A stretch of 64,000 nt of DNA, from the NCBI RefSeq assembly GCF_018987265.1, contig NZ_CP076853.1:4208501-4272500 (forward strand), in the 5' to 3' direction. The translations under genes and the position numbers were made by a program. Origin of the DNA: Rhizobium sp. WYJ-E13. GTDB lineage: Bacteria; Pseudomonadota; Alphaproteobacteria; Rhizobiales; Rhizobiaceae. Positions 44,385 through 53,269 of this stretch are shown piece by piece; within the stretch, counting starts at the first letter, position 1; each line of letters begins with the position of its first letter. The notes below the pieces were generated by a model that was not told where the DNA came from, did no database searches, and saw only the letters and a program-made list of their open reading frames with translations.

Positions 44385-45431
44385 ATGCAATCCGGTGCCG
44401 ACCGCGTCGCTTCCAGGTCGCTTCATGTCAGCCTCGTGGCCATTCCCGAGGCTGTCGTATCGACGCTGAGCGGCATTTTCGATGTGATGAATGCCTTTGC
44501 GGTCTTGCCGGCAGCGAGCGATGTCCTTGCCGGTCGGGCGCCCTTCAAAGTGGAAATCGTCGGCACATCCGCGGAGCCGCTGGAACTTGCAAGCCGCCTC
44601 CCGATTACCGTCCAGCGCAGCATCTCATCTCTCGACCATACGGATATCATCATCGTCCCCTCCGTTTTGCTGCCATCGGGCGGATGGGAGAAGGGACGTT
44701 ATCCGGAACTTGTCGAATGGGTGCGTGCCATGCATGCCCGCGGCGCGCAGATCTGCTCGGCCTGTTCGGGCCTCTTTCTGCTGGCCGAGACCGGGTTATT
44801 TGATGGCATGGATGCGACAGTGCATTTTGGCTATGCCGAGTCCTTCCGGACCAGCTTTCCGCAGGTGCCCGTCCATCCGGAGCGTGTGCTCGTGGTCTGC
44901 GGTAGGCGGGAAGAGTTGATCAGTTCCGGTGCCTCCATGACCTGGCATGATCTGGTCCTGTACCTGATCGCCCGCCATGCGGGTGCTTCGGCCGCGCAGG
45001 CGATTGCCCGTTTCTTCGCGTTGCAATGGCATCAGGATGGGCTGGCGCCCTATATCGTCTTCGAGGGACGCAGAGGTCATGGTGACACAGCGATCCAGAT
45101 AGCGCAGGACTGGCTTTCCAGCCATTTCTCCGTCGCCAATCCCATCGAGGAAATGTCCCGTCATGCCGGCCTGACAGAGCGCACTTTCAAACGCCGCTTC
45201 ACCCAGGCGACCGGTGTCAGTCCGATCGCCTATGTTCAGCGTTTGAGAGTGGAGGATGCAAAGCGGCGGCTGGAGCGCACGGATACGCCTGTCGACGAGA
45301 TCAGCTGGCAGGTCGGCTATGAAGAGCCGGCGTTTTTCCGCAGGCTCTTCAAGCGGATGACAGGTCTGACACCCGGCAGCTATCGCCGCAGGTTTCGCGT
45401 GCCCGATTATGCGCGACCGTCAAAAGGCTGA
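44385..45431 (+). CDS. GlxA-family transcriptional regulator (DJ-1/PfpI plus AraC)
   Basis: This 348-residue regulator joins an N-terminal DJ-1/PfpI amidotransferase-like domain (about 15-200, with CSACSGLFLLAETGLFDG) to a C-terminal AraC DNA-binding domain (about 235-335; MSRHAGLTERTFKRRF and EISWQVGYEEPAFFRRLFKR). GlxA-type regulators sense metabolites, often nitrogen compounds. It is divergent from the methyltransferase gene, 160 bases apart, and converges on lepA, with stops five bases apart. Confidence 0.9.
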   Translation: MQSGADRVASRSLHVSLVAIPEAVVSTLSGIFDVMNAFAVLPAASDVLAGRAPFKVEIVGTSAEPLELASRLPITVQRSISSLDHTDIIIVPSVLLPSGGWEKGRYPELVEWVRAMHARGAQICSACSGLFLLAETGLFDGMDATVHFGYAESFRTSFPQVPVHPERVLVVCGRREELISSGASMTWHDLVLYLIARHAGASAAQAIARFFALQWHQDGLAPYIVFEGRRGHGDTAIQIAQDWLSSHFSVANPIEEMSRHAGLTERTFKRRFTQATGVSPIAYVQRLRVEDAKRRLERTDTPVDEISWQVGYEEPAFFRRLFKRMTGLTPGSYRRRFRVPDYARPSKG

Positions 45432-45436
45432 GGCGC

Positions 45437-47269
45437 TTACTCGTCGCCCATCTTGAGCGCCGCAATAAACGCTTCCTGCGGGATTTCCACCTTGCCGAAC
45501 TGCCGCATCCGCTTCTTGCCTTCCTTCTGCTTTTCCAGAAGTTTGCGCTTGCGGGTGGCGTCGCCGCCGTAGCACTTGGCGGTCACGTCCTTGCGAAGGG
45601 CGGAGATGGTTTCGCGGGCAATCACGTTGCTGCCGATCGCCGCCTGGATCGGGATCTTGAACATGTGCTTCGGGATCAGCTCCTTCAGCCGCTCGCACAT
45701 GTCGCGGCCGCGCTTTTCGGCGGCGGCGCGATGCACGAGCATCGAGAGTGCGTCGACAGGTTCGCCGTTGACGAGGATCGACATCTTGACGAGGTTGCCT
45801 TCGCGATAGCCTTCGAGGTGATAGTCGAAGGACGCATAGCCCTTGGAGATCGATTTCAGCCGGTCGTAGAAGTCGAAGACAACTTCGTTGAGCGGCAGCT
45901 CATAGGTTACCATCGCGCGGGTGCCGACATAGGTCAGCTCGGTCTGGATGCCGCGGCGGTCCTGGCAGAGCTTCAGGATGCCGCCGAGATAGTCGTCCGG
46001 TGTCATGATCGTTGCCTTGATCCACGGCTCGCGGATTTCGGCGATCTTGACGACATCGGGCATATCGGCCGGATTGTGCAGCTCGCGCTCGCTGCCGTCG
46101 GTCATCGTCAGCTGATAGACGACAGAAGGAGCTGTCGCGATCAGGTCGAGGTCGAACTCGCGCTCCAGGCGCTCCTGAATGATTTCGAGATGCAGCAGTC
46201 CGAGGAAACCGCAACGGAAGCCGAAGCCGAGTGCCGCCGACGATTCCATTTCGAAGGAGAAGGATGCGTCGTTGAGACGAAGCTTGCCCATCGCGGCACG
46301 CAGGTCTTCGAAGTCGGCTGCATCGACCGGAAACAGACCGCAGAAGACGACCGGCTGCGCCGGCTTGAAGCCCGGCAGCGCCTGGGCCGTCGGGCGCTTG
46401 TCTTCGGTGATGGTGTCGCCGACGCGCGTATCGGCCACTTCCTTGATCGAAGCGGTGATGAAGCCGATTTCGCCTGGGCCGAGGCTGTCCACATTGACCA
46501 TCTTCGGCGTCAGCACGCCGACGCGCTCGACCTGATACTTGGCATCCGTGCCCATCATGCGAATCGTCTGTCCCTTGGACAGCACGCCGTCGATGACGCG
46601 CACCAGAACCATGACGCCGAGATAGGTATCGTACCAGCTGTCGACGAGCAGCGCCTTCAGCGGCGCCTTTTCGCCGCCGGGGCTCTTCGGCGCCGGCAGC
46701 TTGTGAACGATCGCTTCCAGCACGTCCGGAATGCCGAGACCGGTCTTGGCCGAGATCAGCACGGCCTCGGAAGCATCGATGCCGATCACTTCCTCGATCT
46801 GCTCCTTGATGCGGTCGGGTTCGGCCGCCGGCAGGTCGATCTTGTTGAGAACGGTGACGAGTTCGTGATTGTTGTCGATCGCCTGATAAACGTTGGCGAG
46901 CGTCTGGGCTTCGACGCCCTGCGACGCGTCGACGACGAGCAGCGAACCTTCGCAGGCCGAGAGCGAGCGCGAGACTTCATAGGCGAAGTCGACGTGGCCG
47001 GGCGTGTCGATGAGGTTCAGCACATAGGTTTCGCCGTTATTCGCCTTGTAGTGCAGGCGCACGGTCTGTGCCTTGATGGTGATGCCGCGCTCGCGCTCGA
47101 TATCCATATTGTCGAGCACCTGCTCGGACATCTCACGCTCGGCAAGGCCGCCGGTCGTCTGGATCAGGCGGTCAGCAAGCGTCGATTTGCCGTGGTCGAT
47201 ATGGGCCACGATCGAGAAGTTGCGGATATGGGATAGCGGAGTCGTCGAATTGGTGCTCATGCGCGCCAT
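45437..47269 (-). CDS. lepA: Elongation factor 4 (LepA), ribosome back-translocase GTPase
   Basis: This 610-residue translational GTPase has G1 AHIDHGKST, the effector region [13 protein letters not shown]3 DTPGH and G4 NKID, then domains II, III and V and the LepA-specific C-terminal domain ending near [11 protein letters not shown]. It acts on stalled or mis-translocated ribosomes. Two in-frame starts, 47269 and 47260, are nearly equivalent; I keep the longer. Length is normal for LepA. Confidence 0.97.
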   Translation of the reverse strand: MARMSTNSTTPLSHIRNFSIVAHIDHGKSTLADRLIQTTGGLAEREMSEQVLDNMDIERERGITIKAQTVRLHYKANNGETYVLNLIDTPGHVDFAYEVSRSLSACEGSLLVVDASQGVEAQTLANVYQAIDNNHELVTVLNKIDLPAAEPDRIKEQIEEVIGIDASEAVLISAKTGLGIPDVLEAIVHKLPAPKSPGGEKAPLKALLVDSWYDTYLGVMVLVRVIDGVLSKGQTIRMMGTDAKYQVERVGVLTPKMVNVDSLGPGEIGFITASIKEVADTRVGDTITEDKRPTAQALPGFKPAQPVVFCGLFPVDAADFEDLRAAMGKLRLNDASFSFEMESSAALGFGFRCGFLGLLHLEIIQERLEREFDLDLIATAPSVVYQLTMTDGSERELHNPADMPDVVKIAEIREPWIKATIMTPDDYLGGILKLCQDRRGIQTELTYVGTRAMVTYELPLNEVVFDFYDRLKSISKGYASFDYHLEGYREGNLVKMSILVNGEPVDALSMLVHRAAAEKRGRDMCERLKELIPKHMFKIPIQAAIGSNVIARETISALRKDVTAKCYGGDATRKRKLLEKQKEGKKRMRQFGKVEIPQEAFIAALKMGDE

Positions 47270-47345
47270 ATAGCAGCGCGCTCACCGCCCGCAAAGCGGT
47301 AATTATACCGGGGTTTACCGTATTTTGCAGACTGTGGCGTGTGGC

Positions 47346-48044
47346 TCAGACCGGCCAGGTCTCCAACCGCCAGGCCGAATCCCAAAACATCCATTCATAT
47401 TGGGAGGCACGCACGAAAACATCCATCATCTGCTGGCGCTCCACCGGCGAGGCGGCGCGGGCGGCGATATCCGTCAAGGCAATCACTTCGCGCGCACCGG
47501 CTGCGAATTGCGGGTCGCCATAGGTGTTGATCCAGGCCTGGAAGACGTTGCCCTCGATCGCCGGCCTGCCCTTGATACCTTCGCCGACATGCCAGTAGAT
47601 CCAGAAGCACGGCAGGATGGCGGAAAGCGCGACAGCATAGGAGCTGTGATAGGCCGTCGCCAGCAGGAAATTCGTATAAGCGAGACAGGAGGGGGAGGGC
47701 TCTGCCGCCGTCACATCCGCGCTCGAGATACCGAACTGCGTCAGGAAACCGGCATGCAGGCCCTGCTCGACGGTGATCGCCTTCTGTGCCGAACCGAGGA
47801 AGCGCAGCACCTGCGCATTGTCGGGCGCCTTGGCCGCGACGATGGCGAGGCAGCGGGCATAGTGCTTCAGGTAGATTGCGTCCTGCAGGATATAGTGGCG
47901 GAAAACCTCCGGCGGCAGCGTGCCGTCCGAAAGCCGTTCCAGCAGCGGCAACCGCTCGATCTCGGCCATGATGGGCTTGATGCGGTCCCAGGCGGCAGCC
48001 GTGAAGTTTGCCGTCGTCTCAGTGCCTTGCGTGATGCCGTCCAT
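47346..48044 (-). CDS. tenA: TenA family thiaminase/aminopyrimidine aminohydrolase
   Basis: This 232-residue all-helical enzyme salvages thiamine breakdown products by releasing ammonia from aminopyrimidine. The nucleophile Cys146 in SAILPCFWIYWHVGEG and Glu217 in QYEWMFWD are both present, as is YLKHYARCLA. It belongs to the classical TenA-C type. It is divergent from an XRE-cupin regulator, and no thiamine riboswitch was seen in the 129-base interval. Confidence 0.9.
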   Translation of the reverse strand: MDGITQGTETTANFTAAAWDRIKPIMAEIERLPLLERLSDGTLPPEVFRHYILQDAIYLKHYARCLAIVAAKAPDNAQVLRFLGSAQKAITVEQGLHAGFLTQFGISSADVTAAEPSPSCLAYTNFLLATAYHSSYAVALSAILPCFWIYWHVGEGIKGRPAIEGNVFQAWINTYGDPQFAAGAREVIALTDIAARAASPVERQQMMDVFVRASQYEWMFWDSAWRLETWPV

Positions 48045-48173
48045 GCTGGTCTCCGCTCTTCAATGCCGCTGCCATATATCGACGGCGCTGTGGTGAAAGC
48101 AAGGCTGCTCAACATGACTTGATTCCATCATCAGATCTTGTATTTCTCTTATAGTAGAATTGTGGATCGAAGC

Positions 48174-48743
48174 ATGGAACAGGAACTCGAACAGGCGATC
48201 GGCATCCGCATCCGCGTGCTGCGGCTGGAAAAGGGCCTCACGCTGGATGATCTGGCCACAGCCTCCGGCGTGAGCCGCGCCATGATCTCCCGAATCGAAC
48301 GCGCCGAGGCGAGCCCGACGGCGTCGCTTCTGGCAAGGGTTTGCGCAGCGCTCGGCCTGTCGTTGTCGGAATTCTTCGCCGAGGAGGGACAAGAGGCGTC
48401 GCCGTTTTCGCGTCGCCAGGACCAGCAGGTTTGGCGCGATCCCGAAACCGGCTATATGCGCCGGGCCGTCTCGCCGCCGGGTACAACCTCGGATGTCGAT
48501 ATCGTCGATGTCGAGTTTCCAGCCGGCGCGCGAGTCAGCTTCCCGCCGCATGCGGCAAGCCGCGGCATGACACAGCATGTCTGGCTCTTTGATGGCGAGC
48601 TGGAAATGACCGTTGGCGAAACGGTCTACCGCCTCAAAGCCGGCGACTGTCTCTTCATGCCTGTTGGCGAAGGCCATGTCTTTCATAATCCGGGTCACGC
48701 GCCCGCACGTTATTGCGTCGTGCTGGATCACGGTGGCCACTAA
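48174..48743 (+). CDS. XRE-family regulator with C-terminal cupin domain
   Basis: This 189-residue protein has a helix-turn-helix (about 10-65; LDDLATASGVSRAMISRIERAE) and a small cupin sensor (about 115-185; TQHVWLFDGELEMTVGE, GDCLFMPVGEGHVFHNPG). Similar regulators control amino-acid or polyamine pathways. The ATG at 48174 is chosen because the helix-turn-helix begins nearby; the frame is open 12 codons upstream. An AT-rich imperfect palindrome centred at 48151 (TTCT, TATA, AGAA symmetric) lies before it and could be its operator. The GNAT gene follows after 29 bases. Confidence 0.87.
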   Translation: MEQELEQAIGIRIRVLRLEKGLTLDDLATASGVSRAMISRIERAEASPTASLLARVCAALGLSLSEFFAEEGQEASPFSRRQDQQVWRDPETGYMRRAVSPPGTTSDVDIVDVEFPAGARVSFPPHAASRGMTQHVWLFDGELEMTVGETVYRLKAGDCLFMPVGEGHVFHNPGHAPARYCVVLDHGGH

Positions 48744-48772
48744 ATCACGCGCTGTTTATCAGGGGAATATTT

Positions 48773-49291
48773 ATGCCGAGCATCCGCCTTCTCTCCGCCG
48801 CTGAAGCCCACGCCGCCATTCCCGATCTTTGCGAGGTGCTGGCCGATTGCGTCAATGGCGGCGCCTCTGTCGGCTTCATGCAGCCCTATACCCCGGCTGA
48901 TGCCGAACCCTACTGGCGTGGCGTCGCCGAGGCCGTGGCCGATGATGCCACGCTGCTGTTTGTGGCTGAAGTGGACGGCAAGATTGTCGGCACCGTGCAG
49001 GTCGGCGCTGCGCAGATGCCGAACCAGCCGCATCGCGGCGATCTGAAGAAGCTGCTCGTCCATCGCTCTGCCCGCGGCCATGGGCTGGCGCGCCTGCTGA
49101 TGGAAATGGCCGAACACGAAGCGGCCCGCCGCGGCAAGACGATCCTCGTCCTCGACACGGCAACCGGCAGCGATGCCGAAGCGATCTATCCGCGCCTCGG
49201 CTGGGAGCGCGTCGGCGTTATCCCCGATTACGCGCTGTGGCCGGAAGGCGGGCTTTGCGCCACCACTTTCTTCTACAAGCGGGTCGCCTGA
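48773..49291 (+). CDS. GNAT family N-acetyltransferase
   Basis: This 172-residue acetyltransferase has the acetyl-CoA loop in KKLLVHRSARGHGLARLLMEM (the R/Q-x-x-G-x-G/A variant) and the strand pair LVLDTATGSDAEAIYPRLGW. The substrate is unknown. AGGGGAATATTT precedes the ATG. It is probably co-transcribed with the XRE-cupin regulator. Its 3' end overlaps the converging HAD gene by 19 bases. Confidence 0.88.
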   Translation: MPSIRLLSAAEAHAAIPDLCEVLADCVNGGASVGFMQPYTPADAEPYWRGVAEAVADDATLLFVAEVDGKIVGTVQVGAAQMPNQPHRGDLKKLLVHRSARGHGLARLLMEMAEHEAARRGKTILVLDTATGSDAEAIYPRLGWERVGVIPDYALWPEGGLCATTFFYKRVA

Positions 49292-49899
49292 GCATTCTGC
49301 GTAAACGCGGCGATGGCATCTGCAAGCGCTGACGCTGGCGTCCAATGCAAGGCCCTCCAGCCGAATTGCGCGGCGGCCGCAATATTCTCTTCGACATCGT
49401 CGATAAAGCCGATCTCATGCGGTGCGACGCCAACCCCATCGGTCACAAGGCGGAAAAAGTCGCTTTCGGGCTTTCGACTGCCGAGCGCTGCGGAATAGAA
49501 GATGCCGTCGAAAAGCGCGCCGAGTTCGAGCACGTCGCGCAAATAGGCCGCCCGCCTGTGTTCTTGATTGGTGGCAAGATAAAGACGCGTGCCTTCGTCC
49601 TTCAGGCGGGCGAGGTCGGCGAGCAGCTGCCGGTCCAGGCGGGAGTCGTTTTCGAACCAGTAGTCGAGCAGTTTCTCGGTGGTGAGATGCGGGGCGATGC
49701 GGTCGAGAACCTCCGTCAGGCGGGGCTCGATCGGCTCCTGTCCCGTGACGATCCCGACCCAATAAGGCTTGAAGAACTCCTGCTGAAGCAAGGACGGCGC
49801 CAAGCCAAGATCGCGCTCAAGGTAGGTAAAGAGCGGCAGACCGTCCGCCGGTCGCCCGTGAACCAGCACACCATCGACATCGACCATCAGGATTTTCAT
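49273..49899 (-). CDS. HAD-superfamily hydrolase
   Basis: This 208-residue protein has HAD motif I as MVDVDGVLVHGRP near the start, motif II as YLATNQEHRRA (Thr), a Lys in ALGSRKPESDFF and the acidic motif IV IGFIDDVEENI. It has a small helical cap, so it is probably a phosphatase for a small molecule; the substrate is unknown. It is divergent from the HDAC-like gene, and its end overlaps the GNAT gene. Confidence 0.87.
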   Translation of the reverse strand: MKILMVDVDGVLVHGRPADGLPLFTYLERDLGLAPSLLQQEFFKPYWVGIVTGQEPIEPRLTEVLDRIAPHLTTEKLLDYWFENDSRLDRQLLADLARLKDEGTRLYLATNQEHRRAAYLRDVLELGALFDGIFYSAALGSRKPESDFFRLVTDGVGVAPHEIGFIDDVEENIAAAAQFGWRALHWTPASALADAIAAFTQNAQATRL

Positions 49900-50050
49900 G
49901 GGTTAATCTCGTAAGGAAAAGGGACGCATTCTGAAATCGACTTGAACGTGGCGTCATCATCAGCAGCGATCAAGGCGCGTTCAGCGCTTTTTTCTTCCGA
50001 CGGGCATGTGTAAGGCTTGAGTCCAAGAAGCTGATTTGCGGAGGAGTTCA

Positions 50051-51076
50051 GTGCGCGTCATCTATTCCGAAGACCACAAGCTGCGTGATGCGAAGACCGA
50101 GCTGCATGACGGTCAGCTCGTGACGCCCTTCGAGGCGCCGTTCCGGGCCGAATGGATCCTTGCTGCGGTCAAGGAAGCAGGCTTTTCGGATGTCGTCGCG
50201 CCGGAGACCCATGGCCTCGAAACGGCAGGCAAGGTGCATGATCCGGCCTATCTGGAATTCCTGGCAACGGTCTGGGATCGCTGGGTGGCGGCAGGATATA
50301 AAGGCGAGGCGATCGCCAACTCCTTTCCCGTCCGCCGCACCAGCCAGCGGGTGCCCGAAAATATCGTCGGCGCGATCGGCCATTATGCCAATGCCGCCGA
50401 TACCTCCATCAGCAAGGGGTCTTATGAGGCAGCGCTTGCTTCGATGCGCTGCGCGATCACGGCTGCGGACTGGCTCGACGCCGGCAACCGCTTTGCCTTC
50501 GCGCTCTGCCGCCCGCCCGGCCATCATGCCGGCATCGATCTCTTCGGCGGCTATTGCTTCATCAACAATTCCGGCGTCGCGGCCCAGCGCCTGCTCGATC
50601 ACGGCGCCGGGAAGATTGCCGTGCTCGATGTCGATTTCCACCACGGCAACGGTACGCAGGATCTCTTCTATCGCCGCGGCGACGTCTTCACTGCCTCGCT
50701 GCATGGCGATCCCATCCACGCCTTTCCCTATTTCCTCGGCTATGCCGATGAAGTGGGCGAAGGGGAGGGCGAGGGTGCCAACCGCAATTACCCAATGGCG
50801 CGCGGCACGGGCTTTGATGTCTGGTCGGCAGCGCTTGCCGATGCGCTCTCCCGCATCAAGGTCTTCGGTGCGGAGGCGATCGTCGTGGCCCTTGGCGTCG
50901 ATACGTTCGAGCGCGATCCGATTTCCTTCTTCACGCTGAAATCAGAGGATTTCATCCGCATAGGCGAGATGATTTCCGCTTTTGGCCTGCCCGTCGTCAC
51001 CTGCATGGAAGGCGGTTATGGGGTGCCGGAAATCGGCTTTAACGTCGCCAATGTGCTCAAGGGCATGGAAGCCTGA
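50051..51076 (+). CDS. Histone deacetylase-family amidohydrolase (acetylpolyamine amidohydrolase-like)
   Basis: This 341-residue zinc enzyme of the arginase/deacetylase fold has the His pair in RPPGHHAGIDLFGGYCF (158-159), zinc ligands in VLDVDFHHGNGTQD (Asp195, His197), a later GVDTFERDP and the C-terminal EGGYGVPE with the catalytic-type Tyr. Bacterial relatives deacetylate acetylpolyamines. The start is GTG at 50051 with GGAGGAG four bases upstream; the reading frame is open a little earlier. It is followed ten bases later by the recX-like gene. Confidence 0.9.
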   Translation: MRVIYSEDHKLRDAKTELHDGQLVTPFEAPFRAEWILAAVKEAGFSDVVAPETHGLETAGKVHDPAYLEFLATVWDRWVAAGYKGEAIANSFPVRRTSQRVPENIVGAIGHYANAADTSISKGSYEAALASMRCAITAADWLDAGNRFAFALCRPPGHHAGIDLFGGYCFINNSGVAAQRLLDHGAGKIAVLDVDFHHGNGTQDLFYRRGDVFTASLHGDPIHAFPYFLGYADEVGEGEGEGANRNYPMARGTGFDVWSAALADALSRIKVFGAEAIVVALGVDTFERDPISFFTLKSEDFIRIGEMISAFGLPVVTCMEGGYGVPEIGFNVANVLKGMEA

Positions 51077-51085
51077 TCACTGCCG

Positions 51086-51637
51086 ATGACCGAGGAGACC
51101 ATCTCATCCGATATCCCGACGCCCCGCATGCTGAGTTGGGCGCGCAATTCGACCATCTACCGCCTCGAGCGGCGCATGATGACGGAAAAGCAGCTCTTTG
51201 ACGCCATCACCCGCAAAGCAAAGGAGAAGTTCGAGGATATCAGCGCAGCCCAGGTCAAGGCTGTTGCCGATTTCGCCGTCAAATTCGCCTATGACAACAA
51301 GGCGATCGACGATACCGCCTATGCCGAAATCAGCACGCGTTCCGCCATGCGCAGCGGCAAGTCGAAACGCGCCATCGCCCAGAAGCTTGCGGTCAAGGGT
51401 GTCTCCAGCGACAGGGTTGAGGCCGCGCTCGAAGAGGCTGACGATCTCTATGCTGCTGCGATATTCGCCCGCAAACGCGCCTTCGGCCCCTTCCGCCGCG
51501 TCGAGCTTGATGAAAAACGGAGGGCGAAGGAGCTCTCGGCCTTCGCCCGTAACGGCTTCGGCTTCGAGATCGGCAGGAAGGTCTTCGAGATGAGCTTTGA
51601 GGATGCCGAAGAGGTGATCCTCGCCGGTCGTCTCTGA
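51086..51637 (+). CDS. recX: Regulatory protein RecX
   Basis: This 183-residue protein has the three-helix repeats of RecX: YRLERRMMTEKQLFDAITRK, IDDTAYAEISTRSAMRSGKS and KRAIAQKLAVKGVSSDRVEA, followed by EEADDLYAAAIFARKRAFGPF. RecX binds RecA filaments and limits their activity in the cytoplasm. Here it lies behind an HDAC-like gene rather than next to recA. Length is normal. Confidence 0.88.
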   Translation: MTEETISSDIPTPRMLSWARNSTIYRLERRMMTEKQLFDAITRKAKEKFEDISAAQVKAVADFAVKFAYDNKAIDDTAYAEISTRSAMRSGKSKRAIAQKLAVKGVSSDRVEAALEEADDLYAAAIFARKRAFGPFRRVELDEKRRAKELSAFARNGFGFEIGRKVFEMSFEDAEEVILAGRL

Positions 51638-51730
51638 TATCGCATCAAGCCTTTTGCTGCCCCGATCAGAAGTTTGAATTTGTCGCCCGCAAGCTGCCTT
51701 CGTATGAAGAGCGCGCAACCGGAGACATCA

Positions 51731-52624
51731 ATGGAAGACAGAACGAACGCCGAAGCGGGTACCATCGCCGCGCAGACATCATCAGCATTTGGCGGCGTAG
51801 CGGCTGGCGGGCTGATGTGCCTCATGTCCATGTCATCAATCCAGTTCGGTGCAGCCCTTTCCTCCTCTGCCATCTCCGCCTATGGGCCGGCTGGCGCCAG
51901 TTGGCTGCGCCTTGCCTTTGCAGCGATCATTCTGGCCGTCGTCGTGCGCCCGCGCATGTCAAGCTACAACCGCGACCAATGGAAAAGCGCCTTGGTCCTC
52001 GGCACGACGACCGCGCTGATGACCATGAGCTTCTTTTCGGCCATCGAGCGCATTCCGCTCGGTCTTGCCGTGGCGATCGATTTTCTTGGCCCGCTTACTG
52101 TGGCAACCATTGGCTATGGGTTCGGCCGGCGTCTCGTCTGGCCGCTGGTTGCTGCGCTCGGTGTTCTGGCTCTCGCTCATGATGGCGAAGGCTGGGTTGG
52201 CGATCCCTTGGGTGTTTTCTTCGCGTTCGGCGCGGGAACCGGCTGGGCGATTTATATCGTCCTGACGAAGAAGATCGGTGCAAGCTTCAAGGGGCTGGAC
52301 GGGCTTGCCATGTCGCTCATGGTCGCCGCCTTGGTTGCGACACCCGTCGGTTTTGCCGGTGCCGTGCCGAAGCTTGATGCTTCCGGTCTGATCGAAATGG
52401 CGGGCCTTGCCATTCTCGTGCCGCTGCTGCCCTACACGCTGGAATTGATCGCCTTGCGGCGCATGCCGACAACCTCCTTCGGCATTCTCATGAGCCTCGA
52501 GCCGGCGGTTGCCGCACTCGCAGGCTTCATCATCCTGATGCAGCCCATGACGCTTCTGCAGATGGCCGGAACGGCCTTGGTCGTGGCCGCAAGCACCGGT
52601 GCGACCTTTTCGGCAAGGCAATGA
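51731..52624 (+). CDS. EamA/RhtA-like drug/metabolite exporter
   Basis: This 297-residue protein has ten predicted membrane helices in two EamA halves. FGAALSSSAISAYGPAGASWLRL begins the first and ERIPLGLAVAIDFLGPLTVA is the typical RhtA-like segment. It should export amino acids or related compounds such as homoserine/threonine. GGAG lies before the ATG at 51731. It converges with the haemoglobin gene, with four bases between the stops. Confidence 0.87.
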   Translation: MEDRTNAEAGTIAAQTSSAFGGVAAGGLMCLMSMSSIQFGAALSSSAISAYGPAGASWLRLAFAAIILAVVVRPRMSSYNRDQWKSALVLGTTTALMTMSFFSAIERIPLGLAVAIDFLGPLTVATIGYGFGRRLVWPLVAALGVLALAHDGEGWVGDPLGVFFAFGAGTGWAIYIVLTKKIGASFKGLDGLAMSLMVAALVATPVGFAGAVPKLDASGLIEMAGLAILVPLLPYTLELIALRRMPTTSFGILMSLEPAVAALAGFIILMQPMTLLQMAGTALVVAASTGATFSARQ

Positions 52625-52628
52625 AGGA

Positions 52629-53099
52629 TCAGCCCGTCTTCTTCGTGGGATCGTCGAGCGCCGGATTGTAGAAGAGCGACAGCGTCAGGCTTTTGGCGAT
52701 CCGCTCCGCCGTCGCCATGAACCAGTCCTTGGCTTCCGGCGTCGGCGCGACGTCGTCGAGCGTTGAAGAAAACAGCGAAAGCCATTTTGGAAAAAGATCA
52801 GGCGTCATGTTCGCGACGCCCAGATGCGCCTGCACTGGCTTGCCGCCATAGGCACCGCTGCGGAAGGCAACGGCCGACCAGAAGCTTTTCATCCTGTCCA
52901 CATGTTCGGGCCAGCGCCCGGAAAGCCGCGCATCGAAGACCGGCCCGAGTTCAGGATGCGCCAGTACCCGCCCGTAGAAGGTCTCTACCAGCTTCGAAAT
53001 GAAGGCCTCGTCCACCCCGATCTCTTTCATCTCGGCTTCGGCCTTCTCGCGGATCGCAGCAACATGTGCGGCCCGTCCCTGTATCTCATTATCCATCAT
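52629..53099 (-). CDS. Group III truncated haemoglobin
   Basis: This 156-residue globin has the truncated group III layout: ISKLVETFYGRVLAHPELGPVF (B-C region with Tyr), MKSFWSAVAFRSGAYGGKP (E region) and VQAHLGVANMTPDLF, whose His is the likely proximal haem ligand. Roles in oxygen or NO chemistry are known for the class, not for this member. The ATG at 53099 is chosen because the frame upstream has no globin content. It is divergent from the iron-regulated mbfA. Confidence 0.88.
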   Translation of the reverse strand: MMDNEIQGRAAHVAAIREKAEAEMKEIGVDEAFISKLVETFYGRVLAHPELGPVFDARLSGRWPEHVDRMKSFWSAVAFRSGAYGGKPVQAHLGVANMTPDLFPKWLSLFSSTLDDVAPTPEAKDWFMATAERIAKSLTLSLFYNPALDDPTKKTG

Positions 53100-53236
53100 A
53101 AACCCCAGCGCCGCTTGCAGCTCGCGGCCTTCATATAGGTTGACGCGCCGTCTCAGCAAAGCGCGACCGGTCGATCGCGTCATTCTGTCAATCCCGCAGG
53201 GCTTTGATCTTGACCCATGCTGCTTGCCCCTTTAAG

Positions 53237-53253
53237 TTTAGAATAATTCTAAA
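53237..53253 (+). promoter_or_regulatory. Irr-type iron-control element (ICE) before mbfA
   Basis: TTTAGAATAATTCTAAA is a perfect palindrome with eight-base arms around a central A and matches the rhizobial ICE consensus TTTAGAA-N3-TTCTAAA. It ends 16 bases before the mbfA ATG, downstream of or within the promoter, where Irr would repress under low iron. Irr control of mbfA is established in Agrobacterium and Bradyrhizobium. Confidence 0.88.
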
Positions 53254-53269
53254 ATTTTGGAGATTGTCT

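Noticed and set aside
48045..48173. Thiamine (TPP) riboswitch before tenA
   Set aside because: The conserved CTGAGA and related blocks are not present in the interval.
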